NCBI RefSeq assembly: GCF_943734655.1
Contig: NC_071355.1
Coordinates: 22,704,268-22,768,267, forward strand
DNA length: 64,000 nucleotides
Direction of reading: 5' to 3'
Origin: Sabethes cyaneus
Lineage: Eukaryota; Arthropoda; Insecta; Diptera; Culicidae
The translations under genes and the position numbers were made by a program. The notes beneath the pieces are model-generated. The model worked only from the letters and a program-made list of their open reading frames with translations. It was not told the origin of the DNA and ran no database searches. Positions within the stretch are counted from its first letter, which is position 1, and the number at the start of each line of letters is the position of its first letter. This document shows, piece after piece, positions 12,741 to 24,213 of the stretch.

Positions 12741-13324
12741 TATTATATAAATTTTTACAAACTGGTATCCGCCCTGGTTGTTAAACAGTTGAGTTCTTCG
12801 GTAATGAAAAATTCAGGAAATCGATGGTTCAATGCTTTAATAATCACAAACATTTTTAACACATTTTTCAGGCACATGAGAGCGAAATATTTGAGATCTC
12901 ACACTTCCTGTTGTTGCATTGATTAAAATTCAGATTTGGATGAATAAATTAAGAAACAGATAGATTACTTTGCATGTTTTCCGTTAATAAATGAATGTAG
13001 TATTTTATTTTCATTTTATTTCTTTATTTTCCTCCTCATTTTTATTTTCTTTTATGGATATTTCGAAGTGTTTCACAACCGGGGACACTTTTTTTTATCA
13101 GAAAATACTATGTCTCCAAATTTCGCTTCTTTGTTTCAAGCGAAAAATATCTGCTGTCTTCCGCAAAAAGATACGTAAGTCTTCAATCATTCAAATGCTT
13201 TCATTAATTAACTTTCATTGGCACCCTAACATAGTTAAAACAAACTGATAATAGCATGAATAGTTTATCCTATTTATGTTATATAAAACTCACCAATTTG
13301 CTTTTTTTAAAACATTTTTCAACT
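12741..13324. other. No gene recognised
   Basis: AT-rich sequence with only short frames. It includes the GTGTTTCACAACCGGGGAC word near 13068-13086 noted as a possible element border. Confidence 0.4.
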
Positions 13325-14695
13325 CAACGTTCTGTCTGCCTGGTGCTATCAGCACTCTGACGACGTACGGTTTTGTTATCAGCTATTTCGTGGCCGTATT
13401 AACGCTGGATGAGAAACGCCGTTCCGCTTGTCGAAATGGCATATTTCCTTGCATCGTTCACAGTGACCCCGGGTCAAAGCGACTATGGTGTAATCCTCCA
13501 CTATATTGATGGACCGCTTAATGGCGATTATGTACCGGAAACTGACGACCAGCAGTGTGACGTGCAAGACTCGCGATCATCGGTACCTAGGAGGGCCATC
13601 TTGGTAACCGGCCGGAGTTGGACGAACTTTAGCATAGTTTGATTCAAGTGTAATTCCAACAGTCGTCTGCCGAGAGGGGATTATAACCAAGAATAAGGAA
13701 GCGTATTGAGCGCGGAACTCAGAGAAATATGTCGCACAAACTTTTCAGCTGCTTTATCAGGAATCTGCAAACGATAGCCTTATAGGGGGAAGTCCTGTAT
13801 GGCCGGACAGGCCTCTATGCCCGGACACTGGCGATTTCTCAAAAACAAAAAGCGATAAAATTATTTGGAAAGAATAGGACAACAGTACCATTAAAGTACT
13901 ATTGTTCCATTTGTTCCAAATATTTTTATCGCTTTTTGTTTTTGAGAAATCGCCAGTGTCCGGGCATAGAGGCCTGTCCGGCCATACAGGACTTCCCCCT
14001 ATAAGGCTATCGTTTGCAGATTCCTGATAAAGCAGCTGAAAAATTTGTGCGACAGATTTCTCTGAGTTCCAGCAATCAAAATTTGATTTGATACATTTAA
14101 GAAGAGTTTGGTCGAAAAAATCATCTGCTAGAAAATTGAAGAAGTTGTGGCAGCAGAAACTCAGTTCTTAGGACTAACATTACTGGTAATAATTCAGGCA
14201 TACATGTGGATATTTGTATGTGTCCTCAATACAGTGATAACTGTAGGAGTCTGTCTGTATCGTTGCGAAAAGCCGTTTACATCGATCAGTGCCCTTGCAA
14301 TGCAGTTGTAGATCGGATTCAGTGTTGATTATGCTGCTCACGTGTTTCAAACATTTCTAATCGCCACTGGAACCGATTGGCGGCAGCGCACGTTGCACTC
14401 AATGCTGCGCATTGCATTGGCCGTTTTTTTTGAAGATGAGATTCACTACCTTTCTTTTGGTTTCCATGCTTAATTTCACAGGACTGTAATCATACATTCT
14501 GTTTGCTAAGAGTTTTCTTTCTTTTTGTCGCATTCGGACTCTTCTTCACTGGTCTCGTTTTGCTTCCTGTTATTCTTAGTCTGGTTGGTCGCGAAGTGAA
14601 CATTTCAGCCGAGGCCCTCGCGCTACCCCTACCCGGGATGATAAGAGGAACCCATCAGTGGAGGCCGCAGCATCCGAAGCGGCAGAGATGCAAGT
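13325..14695 (+). pseudogene. Patched-domain (PTR-like) protein pseudogene
   Basis: Several frames read in family order as pieces of a Patched/PTR (RND-type, sterol-sensing) membrane protein. At about 13360-13480 there is a membrane segment then AVLTLDEKRRSACRNG. At about 13500-13560 there is ILMDRLMAIMYRKLTT. At 14170-14420 there is a membrane segment, then SISALAMQL, a stop, IGFSVDYAAHVFQTF and TLHSMLRIALAVF. At 14500-14610 there is LRVFFLFVAFGLFF then LVLLPVILSLVG. The VDYAAH segment with the closing LPV.LSL.G motif is characteristic of PTCHD/PTR proteins. In-frame stops, frameshifts and the palindrome at 13714-14070 break it. It looks like a decayed duplicate; the parent gene is not in the window. 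Confidence 0.65.
13714..14070. repeat. 357 bp near-perfect palindrome
   Basis: The two arms of about 170 bp are near-exact reverse complements, meeting around 13892 with a very short loop. The outer parts (GGAACTCAGAGAAAT...) and the inner part (GGGGGAAGTCCTGTATGGCC...) are both inverted, so the symmetry runs the full length. The inner arms could be a TA-flanked foldback MITE, but the outer arms then need a second explanation such as inverted duplication. It interrupts the Patched-like pseudogene. Confidence 0.85.
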
Positions 14696-14699
14696 GATC

Positions 14700-15224
14700 A
14701 GGGGCTACGTGTGTCACGGCAAGGCTGTTTCGGCACAGCTTATCAGCCTGAATGAGACTGCTTTATGTTAAGACCTGGTTTTACCAAAAATATAAATTGA
14801 AATCTATGCGGTGTGTTATGTGCGCAGGCCATCAATTTAAAATATTTTTTTCATTGAGAAATGCGGCCGCTATTCATAAAATTAGAGTTCAACCTTATCA
14901 GCGAGCCTGAGCGAGAGTTTAAGGCATGAATAATGAAGAAGAAAGCATAACCAACAACGCGGTGATAATAATGGTTTCTTATCAAAAAGCATTCGCCTTA
15001 TTGGACTTTAGAATAGCAGCATTGAGATTGAAAATATACCACCATGTTTCTTGAATTAATATTTCACAACAGAACAAAGTTGGAGTTTGATAAATACTTC
15101 TGTTTTACGAAAGCAATGTAAAACTGCTTGGTTTAAAACCACAACTTAACAATTTAGCATTTAACAATGAACATTCAAACAAAATAACAATAAAAATTCT
15201 TCGCAGCTAGCCATTGACTCTAAA
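14700..15224. other. No gene recognised
   Basis: AT-rich sequence with no supported frame or repeat. Confidence 0.3.
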
Positions 15225-15345
15225 AGTACTTCACAGTCGAGCTTCGAATATATGACGACTGGCTTGTTAGACCAGCGCCGTACTTCGAGGCTAACTGGGA
15301 AGTGAATTGAAGGTTGCTAACCTAAAATGGATTCAGCGGGACGCT
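15225..15345 (-). mobile_element. tRNA-derived SINE fragment
   Basis: Read on the minus strand it gives CCCAGTTAGCCTCGAAG, GCGCTGGTCTAACAAGCCAG and ATTCGAAGCTCG, a tRNA-like A-box/anticodon-arm/B-box order. It matches the copies at 18140-18310, 33400-33640 and 40095-40165. The body after the head is short and diverged. Confidence 0.5.
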
Positions 15346-16290
15346 CAACTATCGGCTTCATAACTCGCTTCTTACCACGCAGCTATTTCTAGAGATCGTA
15401 ATAATTTTTTCTTTAGCAGAATATTGAAAAAGTGGTAATAGCAATTGCACAATTTCGCTGGGAAGAAAAAAAATAAATCACAAGTAACGAAATTTAAATG
15501 GAAAACCAGTAACGACACATAGAACTGCTCGAAAAATTGAATTCGGAATTTTGAAACTCTGTAATCAGTTCTATCCTTATACGAAATGAAATTTGAATTG
15601 AATTGAATCCTACAATTTGTTTAAACTACCTGGACCGAAAATGACCAAAAGGAAACATTCGCCATCCTCGAAACTGGTTGAAATGCATTTGGACGTAGGT
15701 CTACGTCTTACGCAAGGTGTCATTCCATAAATTAGATTCTAACTGCCATCATAAAAATATTAAAGATTTTGAACACTAATAACTCTGCTTAATGATGCCA
15801 CTGCTTGAGAAGTAAGCTAGCATAAATGACAGTCTCCTTGTCCCAACAAGATTTTTTACGTACCACGTACCGTTTTTTGTCTGTCTTGATGTCTGTCTTC
15901 GGGAAGTGCGCCAGAAAAAGTTACCAAATTTCCTTATCCCGACCACCGGAGGAAACATCCGCGGTTTTATCACTGTAGAAAGGGTTATACTTTCGTCTCA
16001 AAATTAATTTAATTGCAAAGTTCAATAAAATTTCAGTTCAAATAAAAATTTAACCAACATTTGTGGTTTGTCAGTATTGTTTGTGCGTTTAGCTGAAAAG
16101 TGTAAATTACTTTCGATATGTACTGCCTGTTTTTTTAATATACTAGAGTTTCTTTTAACATGCATGGTGTAATCACTCTTTATTACATTTGTTTTATAGG
16201 TATTCTTATTTGAAGGAAATTAGAGTTCATTTCATGTCGATATGAGATTTGACTTATATTAACTAATGAGGCTCACTCTCGACTCGTTAT
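15346..16290. other. No gene recognised
   Basis: AT-rich sequence with only short unsupported frames. Confidence 0.3.
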
Positions 16291-17460
16291 TGATCTTTCA
16301 TCATTCGCCTTTCATCTATGCTTTTCGATCTTTCATCTTTCATTTTTTTTCGTAAGGATTATCGGTTTGGTGGTTCGTACTTTTCACCATCTACCTTTCC
16401 GGCATCTTTACATCGTTTTTTGTTTCTTTCCAGCGATTTGTTGTTCTTTTTTTATTATCTTTTGCTACGTTTTTGGTTGCTCTTGATGGCGTCTTTTTGT
16501 CCTCATTTGTAGTCTGTTTTGGCATTTCTTGTCGCCGATTTGCTGTCGTTTAATCGTCTTTTCTGCATCTATTTTTAGTCTTCGTCATTTTAACTATGTC
16601 TTTTGACATATTTGTTGCTTTTTTTGTGTTTTTTGGCGTCTTTTCGTCGTATTTTTGTCGTCCTTCGTTTTTTATTTTCATCGGCTTTTCGCCTTGTCAT
16701 AACTTTTTCGTCATATTTTCGTTGTCTTTTAGTTGTCTCTGCGTCGTCTATGCTGTGCTGTCTTTTCGTCATTCTTATGTCGTTTTTTCGTTATCTTTTG
16801 TAGTTTTCTCTATGCGTTTTCGCCATCTTTTTGTAATTTATCTGTATTCGTCGTCAGAGACTCTTTCGTACTTGTCATTTATGTCGTGTTTTTTTGTTTT
16901 TGTTGTTGTTGTTGGGTAGTCTTCATCGTGTATTCCCCATCTTTACATCGTTTCTTTGTCTTTTGCCAGCGATTTGTCTTTTTAGGTGTTGATAGTTTTT
17001 TTTCGGTGGCTTTTCATATTTTTTCTTTTCTCGTATTTTTAGCTACTTTTTCTTTATATTCATCGTCTTATCGTTATTTCTTTGGTTTATATTTGCTGTG
17101 ATTTTGTCATATTTTCGTCATCTTCTCATCTTTTTTTGTTTTGTTTTTTGCTGTTTCTTTCGATGGCCTTTGTCGCTTTTGTCGCCTTTTTTGTTACTAT
17201 TGCGGCGTCTTTTCGGCGTCATTTTGTCGTCTTTATCGTTTTTTGTCATCGTGTCATCGTCTTCTGTAGTCTTTTTTTCTATTTTTTTATTGTGTTATTG
17301 GATTTTATTGTGTGCTTTATTTTTATTTTTGTTATATTTTAGTGGTAATGTTTGTTCCACTGCCTTTGTGTTGTTCATCCGTATAGTCGTATAGTTGACA
17401 TCTTGTCGTCGTCTTTTTAGCATGTTTTGTTGCCTCTGTTGACACCTTTGACGTAGGTAT
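16291..17460. repeat. T-rich degenerate simple repeat (TTTTCGTC type)
   Basis: Over a kilobase of irregular TTTTCGTCGTC / TTTTTGTCATC words gives phenylalanine/valine-rich frames on + and lysine/arginine-rich frames on -. The composition explains the open frames, so no protein is called. It resembles an old, interrupted pyrimidine-rich simple repeat. Confidence 0.6.
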
Positions 17461-17472
17461 CTGTCCCTCAGG

Positions 17473-18501
17473 TAGTGATGACCGATTTTTCCAGTTAATC
17501 GATTAGTTAATAATCGATTACTTTTTGGGCGGCCAATAATCGACATCGATTAATCGGCGCTATATAATCGATTAGTCGAAATAATCGATTGGTTATAACC
17601 TTTACGTCCCGATACCAAAAATAAGGATACTTGCAGTTACACTTTCGGCTCTATCTCCATTGTTGTTCAATTGATTCATATGCAACTAACGTTTAAAGAA
17701 CTCCATCAGATTGGTCGGTAAATAGCAACGGGATGGCAAGGTTGTCATCTCCCATATATTTGGTGCGTAACCGACATCACTGGCACTGGCATACGAAAAA
17801 TGGCCTGTTCGCCCTAAGGCAATGTTAAATCGGGTAAAAAACTTGTTGCTGGCTGTACCAAATGATGGCAGTTTAAGATTATTTATGCAGTTTATGAATA
17901 TTCTTGCGGATTGCGGTTTTGTAATATATTATACATCATATAATACTTTTCTGTTGAATGAGTGAAAATACGACAACAGTTTATCTATCAGTTGAAAGCG
18001 GAATGAAAATAGATGTTCGTTATGCTAAAATTCTAGCGTGCCACACCGTTGGTAAATAGCAGGTTTTTTTCTTGAGCTGTTTTCTTTTCAGCTGGATACC
18101 AGGCTTAAGACTTGACCCCTATTTATCGACAGACTTCACATCAGTATTATTAAAGGGCTATTAGGACAATTACGTAGCTAGTGCAACAGCTCTACTGATT
18201 CTATCTAGGAGCATCGCCTAGCCGAGATTTGAACATACGAATACGACGACTAGTTTGTTAGATCAGCATCGTACCTCGAAACCAACTAAGCGAAACCAAC
18301 TAACTGGCTAATCACGTGTGGTTAATTTAGTAGCTAAGCGCCAGCCACTGTAATAAATTAAATTTGTTAGAAATTGTTGAATAGTAAAATTTTAAAAAAT
18401 CCGGCATAATCGGAACATAAAGCAATCGATTAAAAATTAATCGATTATTTTACCAGATAATCGATTAGTTCGATTAATCGAGAAGCAATCGGACATCACT
18501 A
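17473..18501. mobile_element. hAT-type non-autonomous transposon
   Basis: Inverted ends TAGTGATGACCGATT at 17473 onward and, read inward from 18501, TAGTGATGTCCGATT. Perfect 8 bp direct repeats CCCTCAGG flank both sides (17465-17472 and 18502-18509). An 8 bp duplication is the hAT hallmark. Both ends are rich in the palindromic word TAATCGATTA. No transposase frame is present. A SINE lies inside (18140-18310). Confidence 0.85.
18140..18310 (-). mobile_element. tRNA-derived SINE inside the hAT element
   Basis: The minus strand reads a tRNA-like head (GGTTTCGAGGTACGATGCTG, ATCTAACAAACTAG, TTCAAATCTCGG) followed by a body with GTTGCACTAGC...GTAATTGTCC that matches the copy at 33400-33640. It is therefore a member of the same SINE family, inserted in or carried by the hAT element. 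Confidence 0.55.
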
Positions 18502-18509
18502 CCCTCAGG

Positions 18510-19700
18510 AAGGTAGCCGGTAAAGACGGTAATTCCCAAAAAAGCGAGCTTTACGAATAAATGAAAGATTTTGGACTTAGCGTTTGATGGTTTGGATACC
18601 AATCGATTCATAACAGATGTAGCAAATATGTGGTTTTTATTACAATTTTCATTTTTAATCACTAAATAGTGTAAATTGACGAAAAGTTTCAAGGCCAAAT
18701 ATACCCATACATGTTCTTCGTAATCGCTTTGCTTTACGGGCAGGAATGACAAGTAAACTAAACACACCGTCTTACAAAAAAGTAACAAACACGCGTCGCC
18801 GCAATAGGTCGAAGATTCTTTACGATGTTTGAGCCTATACCAATTTGATATCTGTGTTTGGGAAGTACGCCAGGGTGCAAAACCGCTCCCTTTCTTCGAA
18901 TAATATTGTTATTTGAACATTTAACCTAGTCTAATTTGATATCCTGAAAGTAAAACGTCATAGAAAGCGAGTGGCCATTCTTTCTTTCTGCCAGATTGCT
19001 TCCATATATTGTAAGAATTTGTTCGGAGCTGTTGTCTTGCACGGAAACAGGGCTGATGGGATATTTGTGCAAGTGCCGTGACGTTGAGTTTTTGTTGAGT
19101 TTTTGAGCGTTTCATTTGCTGCTTTGCGTCAGTTAGTTGCATACAATTCTTGACATATCGTCAATTGTATTTCTGTTAGCTGTATAGTTGTAAAGTGTCA
19201 AAAGAAACTACTAAAATGCAGAGGACGTTAGCTAATTGATATTTTAACTGGCTGTCCTTTCCCTTAAGAGCGCTAACTGCGTCAACTGCATACCAGTTTT
19301 AAGCCAGTTACTTAAAGTTGATTTAAAGTGCTACAAGTCATGCAAAAATTGTCAGAATGCGAAATCATCGCTATTCATTCGAAGATGTGAAATGTGGCCT
19401 GATGGTTTAGCTCTTAGTGGAGCTTCGGACTCTAAGAAATTGATAATATTAAAGTACAGAGTACAGACATCTCGCGCAACATGTGTAAAGGGCCTATGTA
19501 CAAGTGAAAGATTTTCTTCATGTTTGCTCTCTTATGTTTATCACGGCGGTGTAAATGTACTCGAATAAATTAATATTGCGTGAAACGGTTGCTTTTAATT
19601 TTAGAATATTTAAATGTAACTTCATTTAACAAATATATATAAATGTTTTTTTTACAATTTATTACATTTATTACAATACAGTAAATTACAAATTTGCGCA
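18510..19700. other. No gene; second copy of the 27-134 repeat
   Basis: AT-rich sequence. Bases 19339-19446 resemble 27-134. No frame with a recognisable domain was found. Confidence 0.35.
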
Positions 19701-20470
19701 GCAAACTGCTGAATATTTCGTTTTTCTTTTTTCTTGCCATTTTTTATTTTATTTTCTGTCCCGTTTTCCACCCTTTTTCTTAGTTCTAATATTCCTCTGT
19801 TTCGTGTTTCTCGTCTATTTTTCCGTTCATCCTTGTTTTCATCCTCGTTTTTCCCTAACTTTCTGTCCAGTCTGGTTCTCGTCTTTTACTTGCTGTTTAC
19901 CTTCTTTTCTATCCCGTTTTTCGTTGTCGTTCGATCCGTTCTTCCTCTTACCTCTTACCTCCTTTTCTGTTACGTTGTTTTTCCTTTCCGTTTTATATCC
20001 GAAAGAATCGTTTTCTGTGCCGTTCTTCCTCTTTTAATATTCTTGTTGGTCTATTTTGCTGCCCCCGTATTTTCTCTTTTTCTTTTCTGTCCCGTTTTTC
20101 TCATTTTATCCCGTTATTTCTCCTTTTTTTTTGTCCTGAGTTTATCCTAATTTTCTTTGTTTTCTTTATGGTTTTTCTTCCATTCTCTTTTTTTCTGGTT
20201 TTCTCGTTTCTGGTTTTATTTCGAGTTTTTTCGTTTTCTCTCTTTTCTCTCCCGTTTACTTTGTTTCCACTTTTGTTTAATTTTTTTATGTCCCGTTTTC
20301 CATACCATTTTGACCTAGTTTCATAACAGTTTTTATTCTTTTCTCTCTCGTGTTCATCCTATTTTTTTATCCCGTTTATCCAGTAAGTTTGTCACGTTTT
20401 CTTTCGTGCTCTGTTCCATTTTTTCTCTCTCTTTCATTCTTTCTTTTTACTTCTAGTTTCTGGAGAGCAA
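19701..20470. repeat. T/C-rich degenerate simple repeat
   Basis: Irregular TTTTCTGTCCCGTTTTTC-like words for about 750 bp produce phenylalanine/serine-rich frames. These are compositional and no protein is called. Confidence 0.55.
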
Positions 20471-20490
20471 CGGTTTGCTCCATGTTGCTA

Positions 20491-20600
20491 TCCCAAGTAA
20501 CAATTTGGGTTTTATTACACTCTTATGATGACATTCAAGACCAAAATTGGTCTTGAAGACCACCATAAGATTACAATAAAACTCACATTGTTACTTGGGA
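20491..20600. mobile_element. Short foldback MITE, TCCCAAGTAACAAT ends
   Basis: A 110 bp element with ends TCCCAAGTAACAAT and its complement ATTGTTACTTGGGA; inner words TTTTATT and CAAGACCA are also inverted. The same end word occurs at 50584 and, inverted, at about 57139-57155. Confidence 0.7.
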
Positions 20601-21107
20601 TGTATTTTCGAATTAGGTAAATATTCAGAAAAGCCGAGATTTCTCAACCATAAATAAAAAAGGTTGTCACGAAAATTTTATCTATAAAAGGTTAACTGAC
20701 AAAAAAAATTCAAAAAATTTCCATGAGATAGAACATAATCTTTTGTCTTTTCTTTGCGGGTTTTCACTACCTCTCAGTTTCAAATTGGACTTCAATATGG
20801 AAATGAATTGGTTTTAACCAATGTCCTAGCGTATGATATATTATACCTCGTCTTCAAAACCTGTTTACTGCTGAATCTCAATAGTTAGTATTGTTAGTAT
20901 ATCACTACAAGAGAGATAAGATATCATTCTGATGTGTGTGCGAGATAATCTGTCAGTTTTTGTCTTTTCATCTGTATTTTTAATAGTGCAAAGTTGTGAT
21001 AAATGGCGGAAAAAAGCTGAAATATGGCGAAAAAAACTTTGTCTTCAAAACTCATGAAAAAGTCTAGATTTTGTGACGAAATATTACCTGAAATGTAAAA
21101 TGGTATT
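20601..21107. other. No gene recognised
   Basis: AT-rich sequence without a supported feature. Confidence 0.3.
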
Positions 21108-22085
21108 TAAATGAGGAATTCTCGCTGAAACGGGACCACTACTGACACGAGGTCTTCAAATATTGGAACTTTTGCACTTAATTGGTTGAAAATGGTTAAA
21201 ACATAAGATTTCATACCTCGAAATAGTGGACCCCTCGTTCGCTAAGGGGCCTAAAAGTTTCAAAAAAAGATATATTTTGAGCAAACCTTGAGATTTTTAT
21301 GATGTGATATTTCATAAATTTGCCATGAAACAACTAACAAATGACCCGGTTCTGTAGAGAAGAAGAACAGGGCTTTCAAATGAAGTAAAAAAATGACCTC
21401 TATTGGAAAGTTGGGAAAAAAATGCTATAAGGAACATTCAAAAAATTAGGTGTGCACTGGCATTAACTGAATAAAACAACCAGTTATTTGTAGCACGGTT
21501 CACAATTTTCATATAACTGTTGTGATATTTCTAAAATTACCTATGAAACAAACTTCAAACAAAACGATTCCGTAAAGAGGAGAGGTAGGGCTTATAAACG
21601 AAGTGGAAAAAAATTGGCGGCCATATTGGATTTGGCCGCCATGTTGGATTTTATCAAAAAATCGCTGTTTTCGCCATGATCCCTCCAACCGATTTTAATT
21701 TCAAGACCACCATCAGAAAGCTGAGAAAAAATGCTTTGATTTTTTGATAAAATCCAATATGGTGACCAAATCTAAGATGGCTGCCAAAAATTTTTTTACT
21801 TCATTTGAAAGCTCTGTTCTTCTGCTTTACAGAACCGGGTCATTTGTTAGTTGTCTTATGGCAAATTTATGAAATATCACATCATATAGATCTCAAGGTT
21901 CGCTCAAAATTCAAATTTTTTTGAAACTGCTAGGCCCCTTGGCGAACGAGGGGTCCACTATTTTGAGGTATTAAAAGTGTAAATCTTATTTTTTTAACCA
22001 TTTTCAACCAATTAAGTACAAAAGTTCCAATATTTGAAGACCTCGTGTCAGTAGTGGCCCCGTTTCAGTGAGAATTACTCATATG
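21108..22085. mobile_element. Foldback element, long inverted repeats
   Basis: About 300-350 bp at each end are inverted copies: GAATTCTCGCTGAAACGGG on the left pairs with CCCGTTTCAGTGAGAATT on the right. Further in, GACACGAGGTCTTCAAATAT and GACCCGGTTCTGTA are likewise mirrored. There is no coding capacity and no clear target-site duplication was resolved, so the superfamily is unassigned. Confidence 0.65.
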
Positions 22086-22261
22086 TAAAGTCTATCACAA
22101 AATTCGACAAGAAATATGTAAACAACTTTGTAATTTGTTTGTTTGGAACTGAGCATATGAAATATAAAACCCGCGATATTTTGGCCTTGAAACCATTCCG
22201 AATGACGATTTCGAGTTTCCCGACAAAGTTTCACTTCATTTGGTCCAAATTTGGGTATACC

Positions 22262-22560
22262 CGGGTCATAATGGGTTAAATTGGACTTGAAAATAGTCTT
22301 GAAATTGGATTTGAAATTGGAAAACAAATTATACTTGAAAATGTAGGAAAAATAGGAATTGAAACTGCATGAAAATTGTGTTTAAATTGCACTTGAAATT
22401 ATATTTGGAATTGGACTTGAAGCTAGACTTAAAATTTGAACTTCAAATGGGTGTTGAAATTAGGCAGGAAATTAGAATTGAATTTAAACTTGAAATTGAC
22501 ACAAAATTAGGCTTGAAACTAAACTTAAAATATAATTTAAAATCGAACTTGAAACTGGTA
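22262..22560. repeat. Degenerate period-12 minisatellite
   Basis: Repeated variants of GGACTTGAAATT / GAACTTGAAATT form an array of about 300 bp. Its open + frame alternates leucine, lysine and acidic residues only because of the repeat. Confidence 0.65.
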
Positions 22561-22829
22561 CTGTTTTACCGCAATCAACTCACTTGCGGTAAAAAAGTGG
22601 CCGAGCTCCGCACCTGAGTGACTGAGTGACAGAAATTATTTTGTTTAACATTAAATTTTACAGAGAAGGTGGTACACGTGCACGGGCACACTGGGCCCCA
22701 CCCTGGACTCGCCAGTGTTACTGACATATGCTTAAAGAACTAAGCTCTTGTTCCAGTGAAAATAACCTAGCTGAAAACTGTTAATATTATTACAAAACTG
22801 ACTCAAGGTTTACTGCTTCCGACTAATTG
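22561..22829. other. No gene recognised
   Basis: Short spacer between the minisatellite and the GC-rich block; nothing supported. Confidence 0.3.
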
Positions 22830-24213
22830 ATGTCACACGAAGGACGACGAAAGCGATCTAACCGATCTTGGAATGGAAACGTGCAAGACAGCAGCCGCAT
22901 CTCCCGAGTACCGCTCTGGTGGCAGCCGTGCGCACACCACGATCGACTCAGCTGGTTGGTGCGATCCTCGCCGTCGTAGTGTTCGGCGGGTTGGTAGCAC
23001 GGGCGTATCGCGTACGGCATATACATAACTTAGACTGTGTAGGCATGATCTTCTACAACTACACAGACGGCATCGCATCGTCCGTCGGTCGGGTATGTAG
23101 TTATGCTGCACAGCCAGTCCTCTCGCAGTCGAGTGGATTCGGTCGTATCGAGTGGACGTGTGTTTTTGGCCGATCGCGGTGGCCAATACGGTCTGTGAGT
23201 GTGACAAGGAGAGAGGATTGCTTGGGCGTGTGGATTGGTCGTGCACAACTGGATGGTAACGTAGACGAAGAAGAAGAAATCCCAAGAAAAATTATCATAA
23301 ATCATCGACCGAATTCTTGGCACTCCGCATGGACTGGCAGCGCCAAGAAATTCGGGCATTTTCCAGTAGAAGACTGAAGCAGGATTATTCGTACAATGCA
23401 TCTGGTTGTTGTTCCGTTTGCGGTGGAATTAGTGCAACAGTTGGTGTGCTGAAAAAAAAACGGAATTCTTGTGCATGAAGATTTGCGCCCACAATTCCCG
23501 ATGTGGTGAAGGTGCTATGTGAGAAGTTATGTTCTCGGTCGGTGCTGATCGACGTGACCAGAAAGGAAAATCTCAGCATATTTATTCGGTCGCAAGGTTG
23601 AACGGTGTGCGGTGTGCAGTGTGCGGAAGGGAAAACTTCAAGTTACTTCATTCGGTGCACTTTTCGACTGGGATTTTATACTCAAGATTGTCGCCCGGGA
23701 GAGAACGGGAGAGAGCGAACTTCGCGGAGTGTATTTTTGTTGTTGAGATATTCGGTGCATTGTCGTCGAGAGCATAATACATGTACGATTTGTTTTTATG
23801 TTTATTTTATGTTGCCCCTTTTTCGTCGGTGCAGCCGTCGTTGGTGGTTCGTTCTCTTTCGCACTCGTTCGTTACACCACCGCACCGTGGTGTTGCAGTT
23901 CCGTGCGGTCGTCGACCAACATTTCTTACGGATTTCGGTGTTTGTTATTTTTCCACAGAAGTCATCAACGAGATCGGTAACGACGAAGAGTTACCAACAG
24001 TAGCGGAATCCGCTGAGCGGCTCTGGAAGTGGATGTGTTTTGTGCCATTGGGTGGAAAAGATTGCGGCATAGTGTAGTGACCAAAACAAAAAAAAATAGT
24101 GATTCCAGTGGAAGATCAACGATCGAGATCGCCCTATAGCAGATTCTGTGCAGTGAACCACTACTGAAAGGAAGACCACAAAAAATCAAACAAATTGTCG
24201 CATAGAGCACAAG
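22830..24213 (+). promoter_or_regulatory. Candidate promoter and 5' UTR exon
   Basis: This is a CpG-rich island in AT-rich DNA with GTGCGGTGTGCAGTGTGCGG-like words. It shifts on the + strand into A-rich, stop-rich leader-like sequence (24080-24210) that ends AGCACAAG before GTTTAT, a usable splice donor at 24213/24214. Frames on both strands are open over 120-170 residues but match nothing known and mostly lack ATG starts. This pattern fits a transcription start region with a non-coding first exon. The nearest downstream + strand gene is LanB1, 26 kb away, so it may be its 5' exon. That link is inference. Confidence 0.4.

Larger units (their letters stand above)
10470..13097. mobile_element. 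Possible TA-type element with GTTGTGAAACAC ends
   Basis: The left border carries GTCCCCGGTTGTGAAACAC (about 10478-10496) and the right border its reverse complement, GTGTTTCACAACCGGGGAC (about 13068-13086). The same words end the element at 57279-59661. If paired, they enclose the Helitron-like element at 10789-12740 as a later insertion. No transposase was seen; borders are approximate. Confidence 0.4.

Noticed and set aside
15225..15345. Possible tRNA genes from A-box and B-box-like words
   Set aside because: No complete cloverleaf; four similar copies, one with a shared non-tRNA body, point to SINEs instead.
16596..17394. Several Phe-rich + frames resembling multi-pass membrane proteins
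   Set aside because: Hydrophobicity is explained by the T-rich simple-repeat composition; frames overlap and none is conserved in pattern.
22868..23377. 169-codon + frame and 150- and 123-codon minus frames in the CpG-rich block
   Set aside because: No recognisable domain, non-ATG start for the longest, and several overlapping open frames on both strands, as expected from GC-rich composition.
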